The notes beneath the pieces were generated by a model. It ran no database searches, was not told the DNA's origin, and worked only from the letters and a program-made list of their open reading frames with translations. Below, piece by piece: positions 8,636-18,182 of a stretch of 64,000 nucleotides of DNA. The translations under genes were made by a program, and so were the position numbers. The first letter of the stretch is position 1. Every line of letters begins with the position of its first letter. Origin of the DNA: Dickeya zeae NCPPB 2538. GTDB taxonomy: Bacteria; Pseudomonadota; Gammaproteobacteria; Enterobacterales; Enterobacteriaceae. The stretch is from contig NZ_CM001977.1 of NCBI RefSeq assembly GCF_000406165.1, forward strand, positions 3,866,808-3,930,807. The letters are read 5' to 3'.

Positions 8636-10342
8636 TCAGAACGTTTCCCAATTCTGCTCGCTGCGGCTACTTTTACCCGCGCCAATAGCGGCCACGGCAG
8701 GAATAGCCTGCAACGTTGGCCGGGATGGCAACGATGCGCGAGCTGAGTCACTGTCCCGACGATGACTCAACTTGAAGACTGCGACCGCCTGGGTCAACCG
8801 TTCAGCCTGCGATTCCAGTGAGGATGCGGCAGCGGAAGCTTCTTGCACCAACGAGGCGTTTTGCTGTGTTGTGCCTTCCATTTCCAGCACAGCCTGATTC
8901 ACCTGCCCAATACCACGGCTTTGCTCATCAGATGCAGAGGCAATTTCACCCATGATATCCGTCACACTGACAACTGCTTTTACGATCTCGTCCATCGTAT
9001 CGCCCGCTTTTGCCACCAGAACGGACCCCGCATCCACCAACTTGCCGGATTCACCAATCAGTGATTCGATCTCTTTCGCTGCCTGCGCGCTGCGCTGCGC
9101 CAGGTTTCGTACCTCACCAGCCACCACCGCAAATCCCCGCCCTTGTTCACCAGCACGGGCAGCTTCTACCGCCGCATTCAGCGCCAGAATATTGGTCTGG
9201 AAAGCGATGCTATTAATAACACTGGTGATCTCCGATATTTTTCTCGAACTGGAGGAGATATCCCCCATAGTTCTCACCACATCCTGAACAATAGAGCCAC
9301 CTTGCTCCGCCTTGCTGGAAGCATTACGTGCCAGTTGGCTGGCATGGTTGGCGTTATCGGAGTTCTGCTTCACGGTGGAGGTCAGCTCTTCCATGCTGGC
9401 TGCCGTTTGCTCCAGCGCCGCCGCCTGTTGCTCCGTACGGGAAGAAAGGTCGACGTTACCCGCGCTAATTTCCGACGCGCCCTGATAGATAGAATCGGCA
9501 CCTTCGCGAACCACCGTCACGGTATTGGTCAACGACTCCTGCATGTGCTGCAGGTTTTGCCCCAGAATACCGATTTCGTTGCGTCCCAGATTTTCAGCCG
9601 GTTGGGTCAGATCACCCTGAGCAATTTTCTGGATACGGGCAATCAGCACATTAACCGGTACCAAAATCGCCCGACGGATGACCAGATACGTCAGTGCGGC
9701 CAGCAGAATCGCTAAAATAAACGACGCCCCCATCAGGATATTCCCCAGACGGGCATTAGCAGAGGCCTGCGCATTAATACTGTTTGCGTGATCTGTCAGG
9801 TACTTCACTTCTTTTCGCACCTGAAGGGCATAATTCGTATCCAACTGGCGAGCCAGCGTCGTTTCCAGTTCAATGGTGTTTTCGAATTCACCGTTACGCA
9901 CAAACTCCACCATCGGCAGCATTATCTTGTCACGATAGGCGGTATAGTTGGCGCTCAACTCAGAATCCAGGGATGTCTCTTGTGCGGATTTGTCAGTTCG
10001 CGCCATATACTCATCAAAGCGCTTCTGTGAGCTTTTGATGCGATCCAGACCTTCGGTAAAGGCCTGTTTGTAAGCCTCAGTATCACCGATACGCGACGAT
10101 GCCACGGCCTGAACCAGCAACTGACGGGAAACACGCAGTTGATCCATACTGCTGCTGACCCCAGCCCGGATATCGGAAACCAGATTAGCCCGCTCCAGAG
10201 AGGCATTACTCTGTTTGAGAAAATAACTGGCAGTACCAATTGAGAGAGCAAACAGAACTAGAATAATGGTTAACAGGGTAATAAACAGCGTCACAAGACG
10301 AATGTTATTTATCGAAGAAATATTTCCTTTTTGTTCTGCCAT
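8636..10342 (-). CDS. methyl-accepting chemotaxis protein with NWETF tail
   Basis: Inner-membrane chemoreceptor of the Tar/Tsr class; ligand unknown. Transmembrane helix 1 is at about 15-38 and helix 2 at about 199-221, enclosing a four-helix periplasmic sensor of roughly 160 residues. HAMP follows (about 222-272), then the long cytoplasmic coiled coil with the conserved hairpin tip [21 protein letters not shown] and [19 protein letters not shown]. The last five residues, NWETF, are the CheR/CheB docking pentapeptide of major high-abundance receptors. It sits alone between ettA and a LysR gene, where E. coli has nadR. Confidence 0.95.
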   Translation of the reverse strand: MAEQKGNISSINNIRLVTLFITLLTIILVLFALSIGTASYFLKQSNASLERANLVSDIRAGVSSSMDQLRVSRQLLVQAVASSRIGDTEAYKQAFTEGLDRIKSSQKRFDEYMARTDKSAQETSLDSELSANYTAYRDKIMLPMVEFVRNGEFENTIELETTLARQLDTNYALQVRKEVKYLTDHANSINAQASANARLGNILMGASFILAILLAALTYLVIRRAILVPVNVLIARIQKIAQGDLTQPAENLGRNEIGILGQNLQHMQESLTNTVTVVREGADSIYQGASEISAGNVDLSSRTEQQAAALEQTAASMEELTSTVKQNSDNANHASQLARNASSKAEQGGSIVQDVVRTMGDISSSSRKISEITSVINSIAFQTNILALNAAVEAARAGEQGRGFAVVAGEVRNLAQRSAQAAKEIESLIGESGKLVDAGSVLVAKAGDTMDEIVKAVVSVTDIMGEIASASDEQSRGIGQVNQAVLEMEGTTQQNASLVQEASAAASSLESQAERLTQAVAVFKLSHRRDSDSARASLPSRPTLQAIPAVAAIGAGKSSRSEQNWETF

Positions 10343-10800
10343 TCCGATTTCTCACTTTCACTACAAGATGCTGAACACTTCCACTATCTCAACAGCAGAA
10401 GCACGTATAGCTTTGCGCCATTTAGTACTCCCTGACATACACCGGACCACTGCCACATCAGCGTCCGGCAAGGCAACAAACGTCACACTAAAGCACAAAA
10501 CAAAACGACATTTTATTTTAATTGTATTGTTGTTTCTTTAAAAAAGAAAAACCGTGACGACTGTAGCATGCTCTATTGATAAGTGGTAACCAGAAACGTT
10601 CAAGTTCCTTTTTTATGATGAAGTCATCATATATCAGGCGGGGATATCCACCGAAAATTAGCCCTTGCAGGCGAAAAACACAGAAGATGGCAAACGAGGG
10701 TTTGCAGCCCATACGCTGATAGCCTGACGGTAACTGACAGGCAGAAGCAAGCTGCGCAAGGTTCGTTGCCCGACTGTACTTCCTGGGAAAACGGTATGAT
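10343..10800. other. spacer between chemoreceptor and LysR gene
   Basis: About 460 bp, no supported gene. It contains the chemoreceptor promoter region (no sigma-28 motif found by eye) and an AT-rich tract near 10510-10552 with a small TTTCTTT/AAAGAAA dyad that could help end LysR-gene transcription on the minus strand. Minus-strand reading frames extending past the LysR stop have no recognisable domain. Confidence 0.4.
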
Positions 10801-11697
10801 TTACCGTGATGAATAATCGCACAACGCGTCAAAGCCCAGTGCAAAATCAATAAAGCTATTCAGAGCAGGAGAGTTCAACTTACGCCCAGGATAAATCAAA
10901 TAGAGATCGTTGGTATCAGCCTGCCATTCCGACAAAAGACAAACCAACTCACCGCTATCTATCTGCTCACGGCACAAAAATGCTGGTAACAACGTAATTC
11001 CACCATCCGCCAGTACACAAGCACGCGCATACAGCAGATTGTCAGTGATGTGTGATTGCGGCAACCGCCAGAGAAAATACTCCGCTTCACGGCGAAATCC
11101 CCATTCTGGCCAGGCGCGGTGCGCAATGCATCGGTGCGCTTGCAGTTCACGCGGGTGTGTAATCGGCGGCAATGCCGCCAGATAGGCATCGGAAGCAACC
11201 AGATAATGTGGCACCTGTCCCAGAGAACGACCAATCAGGGAAGAATCCTGCGGTTTGCCGGTACGCAACGCGGCATCAAACCCTTCGTCCACCAGATCAA
11301 TGACCCGATCGGCCACTACGATCTCCAGTGACACCGCCGGAAAGCGAGACTGAAACTCGGCGGTCAAACGCGCCAACAAGGTTGCGCCTAATCCGGCCGG
11401 ACTGGTTATTCGCAAACGCCCACTGGGTTTATCGCGTAAGTGTTGCATCGCCATCTCAGCGCGCTCGCTCGCCTGACGCATCTCCTGACAATGCACCAGA
11501 TAGCGTTCACCTGCAAAGGTGAGGTTCAGCTTGCGAGTCGTTCGATTGAACAACCGCAACCCCAGAGACTGCTCTAATTGACTGACGCGTAAACTGAGAC
11601 TCGACTTAGCCATACCAGCCTGTCTGGCCGCCTCGGTAAAACTGCCGCATTCCGCCACCAGGGCGAACAGCGCCATATCCTGCAATTGTCTGAACAT
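10801..11697 (-). CDS. LysR-family transcriptional regulator
   Basis: LTTR of 298 residues. The N-terminal winged HTH (about 1-60) reads FALVAECGSFTEAARQAGMAKSSLS followed by the usual FNRTTRKLNLT turn. The co-inducer domain (about 90-290) contains RLRITSPAGLG and FDAALRTGKP. This subfamily (CrgA/PecT-like) often regulates a divergent oxidoreductase gene. Here it is divergent from a dehydrogenase with 110 nt between the start codons, so control of that gene is likely (inference). A GAGAAG ribosome site precedes the ATG. Confidence 0.9.
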   Translation of the reverse strand: MFRQLQDMALFALVAECGSFTEAARQAGMAKSSLSLRVSQLEQSLGLRLFNRTTRKLNLTFAGERYLVHCQEMRQASERAEMAMQHLRDKPSGRLRITSPAGLGATLLARLTAEFQSRFPAVSLEIVVADRVIDLVDEGFDAALRTGKPQDSSLIGRSLGQVPHYLVASDAYLAALPPITHPRELQAHRCIAHRAWPEWGFRREAEYFLWRLPQSHITDNLLYARACVLADGGITLLPAFLCREQIDSGELVCLLSEWQADTNDLYLIYPGRKLNSPALNSFIDFALGFDALCDYSSR

Positions 11698-11807
11698 GAT
11701 TGTTCTTCTCAGTCGAACACGTCGTTAGTGATTGTCCATCTTATCAGTACTATCGACAGGTTCTACACTGTCGTTACATCCAACACGCAACGATGGAAAC
11801 ATTGATC

Positions 11808-12809
11808 ATGACAGTAAAAGCAATCGCCGTTGACCCCAGTTCTCCTGATAATTTCGTAGAAATTACGGCTGAATTACCACAGCCCGGTGAGCATGACCTG
11901 CTGGTAGCCGTAAAAGCGGTGTCGGTTAATCCGGTGGATACCAAAGTACACGCAGGATTACGCCGAAACGGTCTGCAACACCCACGTATTCTTGGCTGGG
12001 ATGCCAGTGGTGTCGTGATAAAAACCGGCTCAGGTGTCAGTAACTTCAACGTCGGAGATGAAGTCTGGTACGCCGGTGATATCACGCGCCCGGGCAGCAA
12101 CAGCACCCATCAGTTAGTCGATGCCCGCATCGCCGCACACAAGCCCGCGTCACTGAACTGGGCTGAAGCCGCCGCCTTGCCGCTGACAGCACTGACCGCC
12201 TGGGAAGGGCTATTTGAGCATCTGAACATTCAGAATGCAGCTAAAGGTAAAACGCTGTTGATTATCGGCGGCGCTGGCGGCGTCGGCTCACTGGCGATTT
12301 CACTGGCTGCCCAACGCAGCGAGGTGACCGTCATCGCGACGGCGTCTCGTCCCGACTCTGCACAATGGTGCCGCGACCGTGGCGCAGATGTGGTCGTGGA
12401 TTATCGCCATCTGGCTGATGATCTGAAAAAGCAGAATATTGAGCACGTGGATTACATTTTCTGCCTGAATGACACTGACGGTCACTGGGATGCCATTAGC
12501 CAGTTAATCGCCCCGCTGGGACATATCTGTACCATCGTGGAAAACACCCAGCCCTTAGATCAAAACGCACTGAAATTAAAAAGCGCGGCGCTGCACTGGG
12601 AATTCATGTTTACCCGCAGCATGTTTGCCACACCGGATATGGCCCGTCAGGGAGAAATTCTGCGTGAGGTGGCGCAACAGGTGGATAACGGTCTCTTGCA
12701 GGGCACGCTGAGCCAGACCCTGAACGGATTAACACCTGAAACGCTAAAACAGGCCCACGAAGCCATACTGAATGGTCATATGCGCGGTAAGCTCGTCATC
12801 ACTCTGTGA
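11808..12809 (+). CDS. zinc-binding alcohol dehydrogenase family protein (quinone oxidoreductase-like)
   Basis: Medium-chain dehydrogenase/reductase of 333 residues. The GroES-like N-terminal part contains AVSVNPVDTKVHAG and GWDASGVV. The nucleotide-binding Rossmann part contains IIGGAGGVGSLAISLA, the pattern of NADPH-dependent quinone reductases. Structural-zinc cysteines are not evident, so it is probably a zinc-free member despite the family name. I start at ATG 11808 (MTVKAIAVDP) because upstream in-frame ATGs lack a ribosome site. Divergent from the LysR gene, its likely regulator. Confidence 0.9.
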   Translation: MTVKAIAVDPSSPDNFVEITAELPQPGEHDLLVAVKAVSVNPVDTKVHAGLRRNGLQHPRILGWDASGVVIKTGSGVSNFNVGDEVWYAGDITRPGSNSTHQLVDARIAAHKPASLNWAEAAALPLTALTAWEGLFEHLNIQNAAKGKTLLIIGGAGGVGSLAISLAAQRSEVTVIATASRPDSAQWCRDRGADVVVDYRHLADDLKKQNIEHVDYIFCLNDTDGHWDAISQLIAPLGHICTIVENTQPLDQNALKLKSAALHWEFMFTRSMFATPDMARQGEILREVAQQVDNGLLQGTLSQTLNGLTPETLKQAHEAILNGHMRGKLVITL

Positions 12810-12838
12810 GTGAAGGTCACCAGTAAAAGCGTCGGCAT

Positions 12839-12866
12839 AAAAAAGCCAGCCCAATGGGCTGGCTTT
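12839..12866 (-). terminator. serA intrinsic terminator
   Basis: Perfect stem AAAGCCAGCCCA / TGGGCTGGCTTT followed on the minus strand by six T. It lies 50 nt past the serA stop. Because the arms are symmetric, it may also stop plus-strand transcription from the dehydrogenase gene. Confidence 0.9.
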
Positions 12867-12915
12867 GACGTTTTTCGTCGAACCGATCGGCTGCCACCGA
12901 CCGGCTATTCGCCGC

Positions 12916-14148
12916 TTAGTACAGCAGGCGGGCACGAATAGTGCCGGGAATAGACTTCATCAGTTGCAGTGCGGTGTCAGCACCGTCCGTTTCCACATCG
13001 ATAACCACATAACCGATGGTCGGGCTGGTCTGCAAATACTGTGCTGCAATGTTGATACCCTGCTCAGCAAAGATATTGTTAATCTGCGTCATGATACCCG
13101 GGCGGTTTTCATGGATGTGCAGCAGACGGCTGGCACGATCGCTGTGCGTCGGCAACGACACTTCTGGGAAGTTGACAGCAGACAAGGTAGAACCGTTATC
13201 AGAGTATTTCACCAGTTTCCCGGCAACCTCGATACCAATGTTCTCCTGCGCTTCTTCCGTTGAGCCCCCGATATGCGGCGTCAGAATCACGTTATCAAAT
13301 TCGCACAGCGGCGACAGGAACGGGTCGCTGTTGGTTGCCGGTTCCTGCGGGAATACGTCGATAGCGGCACCAGAGAGGTGCTTGTTGGCAAGAGCGTCAC
13401 TCAATGCCGGAATATCAACCACGGTACCGCGTGATGCGTTGATCAAAATCGAACCCGGCTTCATCAACGCCAGTTCGTTGGCGCCAATCATATTCTGGGT
13501 ACTGTCGGTTTCCGGCACATGCAGACTGACCACGTCGCTCATATTCAGCAGTTCGGACAAATGACGAACCTGCTGGGCATTCCCCAACGGCAATTTGCTT
13601 TCGATATCATAGAAATAGACATGCATCCCCAGGCTTTCAGCCAGGATCCCAAGCTGGGTACCGATGTGACCATAACCAATGATACCGAGTTTCTTACCGC
13701 GCGCCTCAAAGCAGCCAACCGCCTGTTTGTGCCAGATACCACGATGTGCTTTAGCGTTAGCAGTCGGAATGCCGCGCAACAGCAGCAGCAGCTCACCGAT
13801 AACCATTTCGGCTACGGAGCGGGTATTGGAAAAAGGTGCGTTGAAGACCGGGATGCCACGTTTGGTTGCAGCCGACAATTCAACCTGATTCGTGCCGATA
13901 CAAAAGCAACCCACTGCCACCAATTTTTCAGCGGCGGCGAAAATGTCTTCCGTCAGATGCGTACGCGATCGAATCCCCACAAAGTGCGCGTCACGAATCG
14001 ACGCTTTCAGCGCTTCCGGGTCAAGCGCCCCTTTATGGTATTCAATATTGGTGTAACCTGCAGCACGCAGATTCTCCAGCGCATTCGGGTGCACCCCCTC
14101 CAGCAGCAGGAACTTAATCTTGTCTTTTTCCAGTGATACCTTTGCCAT
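12916..14148 (-). CDS. serA: SerA, D-3-phosphoglycerate dehydrogenase
   Basis: First enzyme of serine biosynthesis, oxidising 3-phosphoglycerate with NAD. The substrate- and nucleotide-binding domains show GIIGYGHIGTQLG (about residues 158-170), then catalytic Arg in NASRGTVVD, Glu in FPQEPA and His in TPHIGG. The C-terminal ACT domain (HENRPGIMTQINNIFAEQG to the end) binds serine for feedback inhibition. Length 410 and the ending LLY match E. coli SerA. Adjacent to rpiA as in E. coli; the usual neighbours fau, ssrS and zapA are not on its other side. Confidence 0.98.
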   Translation of the reverse strand: MAKVSLEKDKIKFLLLEGVHPNALENLRAAGYTNIEYHKGALDPEALKASIRDAHFVGIRSRTHLTEDIFAAAEKLVAVGCFCIGTNQVELSAATKRGIPVFNAPFSNTRSVAEMVIGELLLLLRGIPTANAKAHRGIWHKQAVGCFEARGKKLGIIGYGHIGTQLGILAESLGMHVYFYDIESKLPLGNAQQVRHLSELLNMSDVVSLHVPETDSTQNMIGANELALMKPGSILINASRGTVVDIPALSDALANKHLSGAAIDVFPQEPATNSDPFLSPLCEFDNVILTPHIGGSTEEAQENIGIEVAGKLVKYSDNGSTLSAVNFPEVSLPTHSDRASRLLHIHENRPGIMTQINNIFAEQGINIAAQYLQTSPTIGYVVIDVETDGADTALQLMKSIPGTIRARLLY

Positions 14149-14396
14149 TTCCCGACCTTATTTTCAGACTTCAGATATGACGGTTTGCAAACCGGTCTGT
14201 GCAAACATAACAAAAAATACGCAGGCGGCAATACAAACGATTGCCTTCGCGTTTTTTCTTACCCCCACCCGTCGGTGATTTCATGGCAAAAAATACTGCC
14301 AACCCTCAGCAAGACCAGACAGGGATGATGCGAAATAAGAAAAACTGATATTAAGTACCAAAAATGAGCCGTTAGAGAAAGTCGGATTTTTTAGAT

Positions 14397-14428
14397 AAAA
14401 AAATCCGGCCACCGTTAGCGTGGCCGGA
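14397..14428 (-). terminator. rpiA intrinsic terminator
   Basis: Stem TCCGGCCAC / GTGGCCGGA with a 7-nt loop, then seven T on the minus strand. It lies about 130 nt beyond the rpiA stop. Confidence 0.9.
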
Positions 14429-14480
14429 CCTCTGCGAGAGATAACAACATGGCACTCTTTCATGGCACGTTTTCAGTGGG

Positions 14481-14522
14481 ATGGTTTCAACACTATGATT
14501 TCAACACAATGGTTTCAACACT
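14481..14522. repeat. 14-bp tandem repeat, three copies
   Basis: Three head-to-tail units with consensus ATGGTTTCAACACT: 14481-14494 and 14509-14522 are identical and the middle unit differs at two positions. It lies between the rpiA stop codon and its terminator, so it would be transcribed in the 3' UTR. Confidence 0.9.
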
Positions 14523-14555
14523 GTTGTGGCCAGAATAGGTTACGCCAGGAATAAC

Positions 14556-15218
14556 TTATTTCAGGCGAACGGTTTTCACCCCGTCGGCGGTCCCCACCAG
14601 CGCGACATCCGCACCGCGGTTCGCAAACAACCCCACCGTTACCACGCCAGCCAGATTATTGATGCAGTTTTCCATCGCCACCGCATCCGACAGATCCATA
14701 TTGTGCACATCCAGAATAATGTTGCCGTTGTCTGTGATAACCCCATCACGATACACCGGCTGACCACCCAGTTTGACCAGCTCACGGGCCACATAAGCGC
14801 GCGCCATCGGGATAACTTCCACCGGCAACGGGAAACGCCCCAGCACATCAACCTGTTTGGACGCATCGACGATACACACGAACTGACGCGCGATCGCCGC
14901 CACGATTTTTTCGCGGGTCAATGCAGCACCACCACCTTTGATCATCTGCATGTGTGGGTTGATTTCATCAGCGCCGTCGACGTAGACATCAAGCACATCC
15001 ACGTCATTACAGTCAAAAACCGGAATCCCCAGACTTTTGAGCTTGGCGGTAGAAGCGTCAGAGCTTGAAACCGCGCCTTCAATTTGATGCTTGATAGACC
15101 CCAGTGCGTCAATAAAGTGCGCGGCGGTAGAGCCGGTTCCCACGCCAACGATAGTACCGGGGCGAACATAGTCGAGTGCGGCCCAACCAACGGCTTTTTT
15201 CAGTTCATCCTGCGTCAT
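14556..15218 (-). CDS. rpiA: RpiA, ribose-5-phosphate isomerase A
   Basis: Interconverts ribose 5-phosphate and ribulose 5-phosphate in the non-oxidative pentose phosphate pathway. Family motifs are [13 protein letters not shown] near residue 27, SSSDAST, DGADEI (catalytic Asp) and [11 protein letters not shown] (catalytic Lys). The ATG at 15218 gives [18 protein letters not shown], the E. coli start, and 220 residues; longer frames upstream are not conserved. Divergent from argP, as in E. coli. Confidence 0.97.
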   Translation of the reverse strand: MTQDELKKAVGWAALDYVRPGTIVGVGTGSTAAHFIDALGSIKHQIEGAVSSSDASTAKLKSLGIPVFDCNDVDVLDVYVDGADEINPHMQMIKGGGAALTREKIVAAIARQFVCIVDASKQVDVLGRFPLPVEVIPMARAYVARELVKLGGQPVYRDGVITDNGNIILDVHNMDLSDAVAMENCINNLAGVVTVGLFANRGADVALVGTADGVKTVRLK

Positions 15219-15414
15219 GATGTGCTTATGCCTGTAGCTACGAAAACGTGTGCGTATTATAGGGCAAGCCATCGTCAAAAGGAGAGCCTTGCCTGTCAGG
15301 TACGGTAATATTTCGGTCTCACGGCGGCAGGCTGGGCGATTTTTTTCGGCGATACCTCACAAAAATGTGGCATATTGCCAAATATAGTTTTTACGCAAAG
15401 GAATCTTCATCTTC

Positions 15415-16308
15415 ATGAAACGCCCGGACTATCGCACGCTTCAGGCGCTGGACGCCGTGATCCGTGAGCGTGGCTTTGAGCGCGCCGCACAAAAACTCTG
15501 TATTACGCAGTCCGCCGTCTCGCAACGCATCAAACAGTTGGAGAACCTGTTCGGCCAGCCGCTACTGGTAAGAACGATTCCACCGCGTCCGACCGAACAA
15601 GGGCAGAAATTGCTGGCCTTGCTGCATCAGGTGGAATTGCTGGAAGAAGAGTGGCTGGGCAATGAAAACAGCAATGAAACCCCTCTATTGCTGTCTCTGG
15701 CGGTCAACGCCGACAGTCTGGCGACCTGGCTTTTACCCGCCCTGCAACCTGTACTGGTGGACTCCCCCATCAGGTTGAATTTGCAGGTGGAAGATGAAAC
15801 CCGAACCCAGGAGCGCCTGCGCCGGGGTGAAGTGGTGGGGGCCGTGAGTATTCAGCCGCAGCCGCTGCCAAGCTGTCTGGTGGATAAACTGGGCGCGCTG
15901 GATTATCTGTTCGTCGCCTCGCCAGGCTTCGCCAATCGCTACTTCCCTAACGGGGTAACGCGTTCGGCGCTGCTGCGTGCGCCAGTGGTGGCGTTCGACC
16001 ATTTGGATGATATGCATCAGGCATTTTTGCAGCAAAATTTCGACCTGCCGCCGGGTAGCGTCCCCTGCCACATCGTTAACTCATCTGAAGCCTTCGTACA
16101 GCTCGCTCGTCAGGGCACTACCTGCTGTATGATTCCCCATTTGCAGATCGAACGTGAACTGGCGAACGGCGAACTTATCGACCTGACACCGGGGCTATGC
16201 CAGCGCCGTATGCTGTACTGGCACCGTTTCGCGCCGGAAAGCAGAATGATGCGACAGGTGACTGACGCCCTGCTCACGCACGGACGCCAGGTTCTGCGTC
16301 AATCCTGA
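15415..16308 (+). CDS. argP: ArgP (IciA), LysR-family regulator of arginine/lysine genes
   Basis: LTTR that in E. coli activates argO when arginine is bound and controls dapB, gdhA and lysine-repressed genes; it was first described as IciA, binding oriC 13-mers. The HTH (residues about 3-60) reads [33 protein letters not shown], the effector domain follows, and the length of 297 is that of E. coli ArgP. Its classic target argO is not at its usual place, between yggE and mscS; an IclR gene is there instead. Divergent from rpiA. Confidence 0.96.
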   Translation: MKRPDYRTLQALDAVIRERGFERAAQKLCITQSAVSQRIKQLENLFGQPLLVRTIPPRPTEQGQKLLALLHQVELLEEEWLGNENSNETPLLLSLAVNADSLATWLLPALQPVLVDSPIRLNLQVEDETRTQERLRRGEVVGAVSIQPQPLPSCLVDKLGALDYLFVASPGFANRYFPNGVTRSALLRAPVVAFDHLDDMHQAFLQQNFDLPPGSVPCHIVNSSEAFVQLARQGTTCCMIPHLQIERELANGELIDLTPGLCQRRMLYWHRFAPESRMMRQVTDALLTHGRQVLRQS

Positions 16309-16340
16309 ATTCGTCAGGCAGACTCGCTTACGCGGCGCCC

Positions 16341-17063
16341 TCAGGGCGCTCGCTGTAATTCAAACACCACATCAACCTGATCATCAAAGTGAATAGTCTG
16401 CTGTTCATACGTTTGCGACACCTCGCTTTGCGCAGCCATATTGGTGGTTTTGAACATACGCGCGGCCGGTATCGGCTGATAGTTGGCAACGTGGTAGCGA
16501 ATGCTGTAAACCGGCCCCAACGTGGCGTTAAACCCAGAAGCTAACGACTGCGCCTGTAATGTCGCCTGCTCTATCGCTTTTTTACGTGCCTGCTCACGGT
16601 AGATATCCGGGTTAGACACCCCCAACTCCACCGCCCGGATCTCGTTAAGACCCGATTTGAGCGCCCCATCCAGCAGTTCATTGAGCTTATCCAACTGACG
16701 CAGCGTCACTTCCACCTGCCGCACCGCACGGTACCCTTTCAGGACCGAGCCGCCGTTCTTCAGGTAATCGTACTCCGGTTGGGTGCGCAAATTGGCCGCG
16801 TTGATATCTGTTTTGTCGATACCGTTTTTATCCAGAAAAGCAAAGTATTGTGCGACCCGATCATCCACCTGCTTTTTGGCGTCGGACACGTCTTTGGATG
16901 ACACGCTAACTTCTATCGCCAGCCGGGCGATATCCGGCGTCGCATCCACACTCGCCGTACCGGAAGTCACAATGTGTGGCCCACTGGGTAGCTCATTGCC
17001 AGCCTGCGCCGTCAGTGACGACAAACCGAGCAGCATAGTCAAAACCAGAACGTTCAGCTTCAC
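16341..17063 (-). CDS. yggE: YggE, SIMPL-domain oxidative stress protein
   Basis: Exported protein of the SIMPL (DUF541) family, linked in E. coli to lower oxidative stress. A Sec signal peptide (MKLNVLVLTMLLGLSSLTAQA, cleavage before GNELP) is followed by a SIMPL domain (about 30-235) with GTASVDATPDIARLAIEVSV, TQPEYDY and the ARKKAIEQATLQAQSLA helix. Convergent with argP as in E. coli. A triple 16-bp repeat lies upstream of the start. Confidence 0.94.
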   Translation of the reverse strand: MKLNVLVLTMLLGLSSLTAQAGNELPSGPHIVTSGTASVDATPDIARLAIEVSVSSKDVSDAKKQVDDRVAQYFAFLDKNGIDKTDINAANLRTQPEYDYLKNGGSVLKGYRAVRQVEVTLRQLDKLNELLDGALKSGLNEIRAVELGVSNPDIYREQARKKAIEQATLQAQSLASGFNATLGPVYSIRYHVANYQPIPAARMFKTTNMAAQSEVSQTYEQQTIHFDDQVDVVFELQRAP

Positions 17064-17123
17064 AGTATCTCCTTTGCGCGTGAATGAGTAACGAAGCCTA
17101 CCCGGGGCAGGCTTTATTCACTA

Positions 17124-17171
17124 TAGGCGAATGTCTGAATAGGTGAATGTCGGGATAGATGAATGCTGGAA
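17124..17171. repeat. 16-bp tandem repeat, three degenerate copies
   Basis: Units TAGGCGAATGTCTGAA, TAGGTGAATGTCGGGA and TAGATGAATGCTGGAA run head to tail in the spacer between the IclR gene end and the yggE start. The shared core is TAG-R-YGAATG. Confidence 0.8.
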
Positions 17172-17211
17172 TACCGGCTATGCATCGCGAAACCCAATGC
17201 CAAATGCCCGC

Positions 17212-18051
17212 TTACGCCGCAGGCGGCGTAAATCCTAGCTCAAGGGAAATATTGCGGGCAGTTTCCCGTAAGGGGTCAACCAGCGTATCAATCCCCATCT
17301 GTTGCAGACGCGCCATCGACAGCGAAATGGAAACGGCATAGGCCACCCGGTGCTGAATATCAAACACCGGGGCAGAAATGCAGGAAACCCCCAACTCATT
17401 CTCTTCCCGGTCCATCGCTAACCCCTGGCGACGAATTTCCGCCAGTTCCTGTTGCATGGCGGGAAGCTCAACGATGGTGTTGTCGGTCAAAGGACAAATC
17501 GTGTTTTGATGGGTCCGCCAGTATTCTGCGGGGTAGTCCTCTGCGCCGTAGGCCATGAAAATCTTACCCATCGCCGAACTGTGCAAAGGCATATGCTGGC
17601 CGATGTAAGCGCGAGTACGCATCATGCCGGTAGTCGGTTCCAGCTTATAAATCAGAATCGCGTGATCATCTTCACGCGTTGAGAAGTTAACGGTCTCACC
17701 CACCGTCAGGTTCAACGCTTCAAGGTGCGGTGCCGCGACGTGCAACACATTCAACGACGAGAGCGCCTTCTGGCCGATAGCAATAAACTTGGTAGTCAGT
17801 CGATAACTGCCTGGCTGACGTGCAGGCACCACGTAACCACACCCGGCCAGCCCTTGCAACAAGCGATGGACGGTACTTTTATTCATGCCGGACAACTCGG
17901 CAATCCGCGCCAACGGGCATCCGTTGGGATAGTCGCTGAGTATTTCGATCAACTGTAAACCGCGAAACAGGCTTTGACTTCCCAGCGGCTTTTCCGCCTT
18001 CCCCTCGTCATCAATGCTTTGTTCATTTATCACGTCTGATCTTCCTCTCAT
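17212..18051 (-). CDS. IclR-family transcriptional regulator
   Basis: Regulator of 279 residues. A winged HTH (about 35-95) contains LFRGLQLIEILSD, PLARIAELSGMNKSTVHRLLQGLAGCGYV. The IclR effector domain (about 110-275) contains HLEALNLTVGETVNFST, HSSAMGKIFMA and the C-terminal VFDIQHRVAYAVSISL. It is clearly different from KdgR, the pectinolysis repressor of soft-rot bacteria. I chose ATG 18051 (MRGRSDVINEQ) with an AGGCG site just upstream; longer frames lack a ribosome site. It occupies the slot between yggE and mscS that holds the arginine exporter argO in E. coli. Target unknown. Confidence 0.88.
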   Translation of the reverse strand: MRGRSDVINEQSIDDEGKAEKPLGSQSLFRGLQLIEILSDYPNGCPLARIAELSGMNKSTVHRLLQGLAGCGYVVPARQPGSYRLTTKFIAIGQKALSSLNVLHVAAPHLEALNLTVGETVNFSTREDDHAILIYKLEPTTGMMRTRAYIGQHMPLHSSAMGKIFMAYGAEDYPAEYWRTHQNTICPLTDNTIVELPAMQQELAEIRRQGLAMDREENELGVSCISAPVFDIQHRVAYAVSISLSMARLQQMGIDTLVDPLRETARNISLELGFTPPAA

Positions 18052-18182
18052 TACGCCTGTCAGGACATCAACCTCTGCCAGGACAAAGACCATCATGAAA
18101 CAGCATGTTATGCGATGCAATAGAGGAAATAGCTCACACTCCGCTACAGACAACAGCCGCAGGCATGAATCTACATAAAAAA

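Larger units (their letters stand above)
14149..14555. other. serA-rpiA spacer
   Basis: About 400 bp without a gene. On the minus strand it contains, in order of transcription, the rpiA 3' region with a triple 14-bp repeat, the rpiA terminator, and the serA promoter region. E. coli annotates a small reading frame (yqfE) around here; I see no counterpart. Confidence 0.5.

Noticed and set aside
10343..10600. Sigma-28 promoter for the chemoreceptor
   Set aside because: I looked for TAAAGTTT-N11-GCCGATAA on the minus strand and found no acceptable match.
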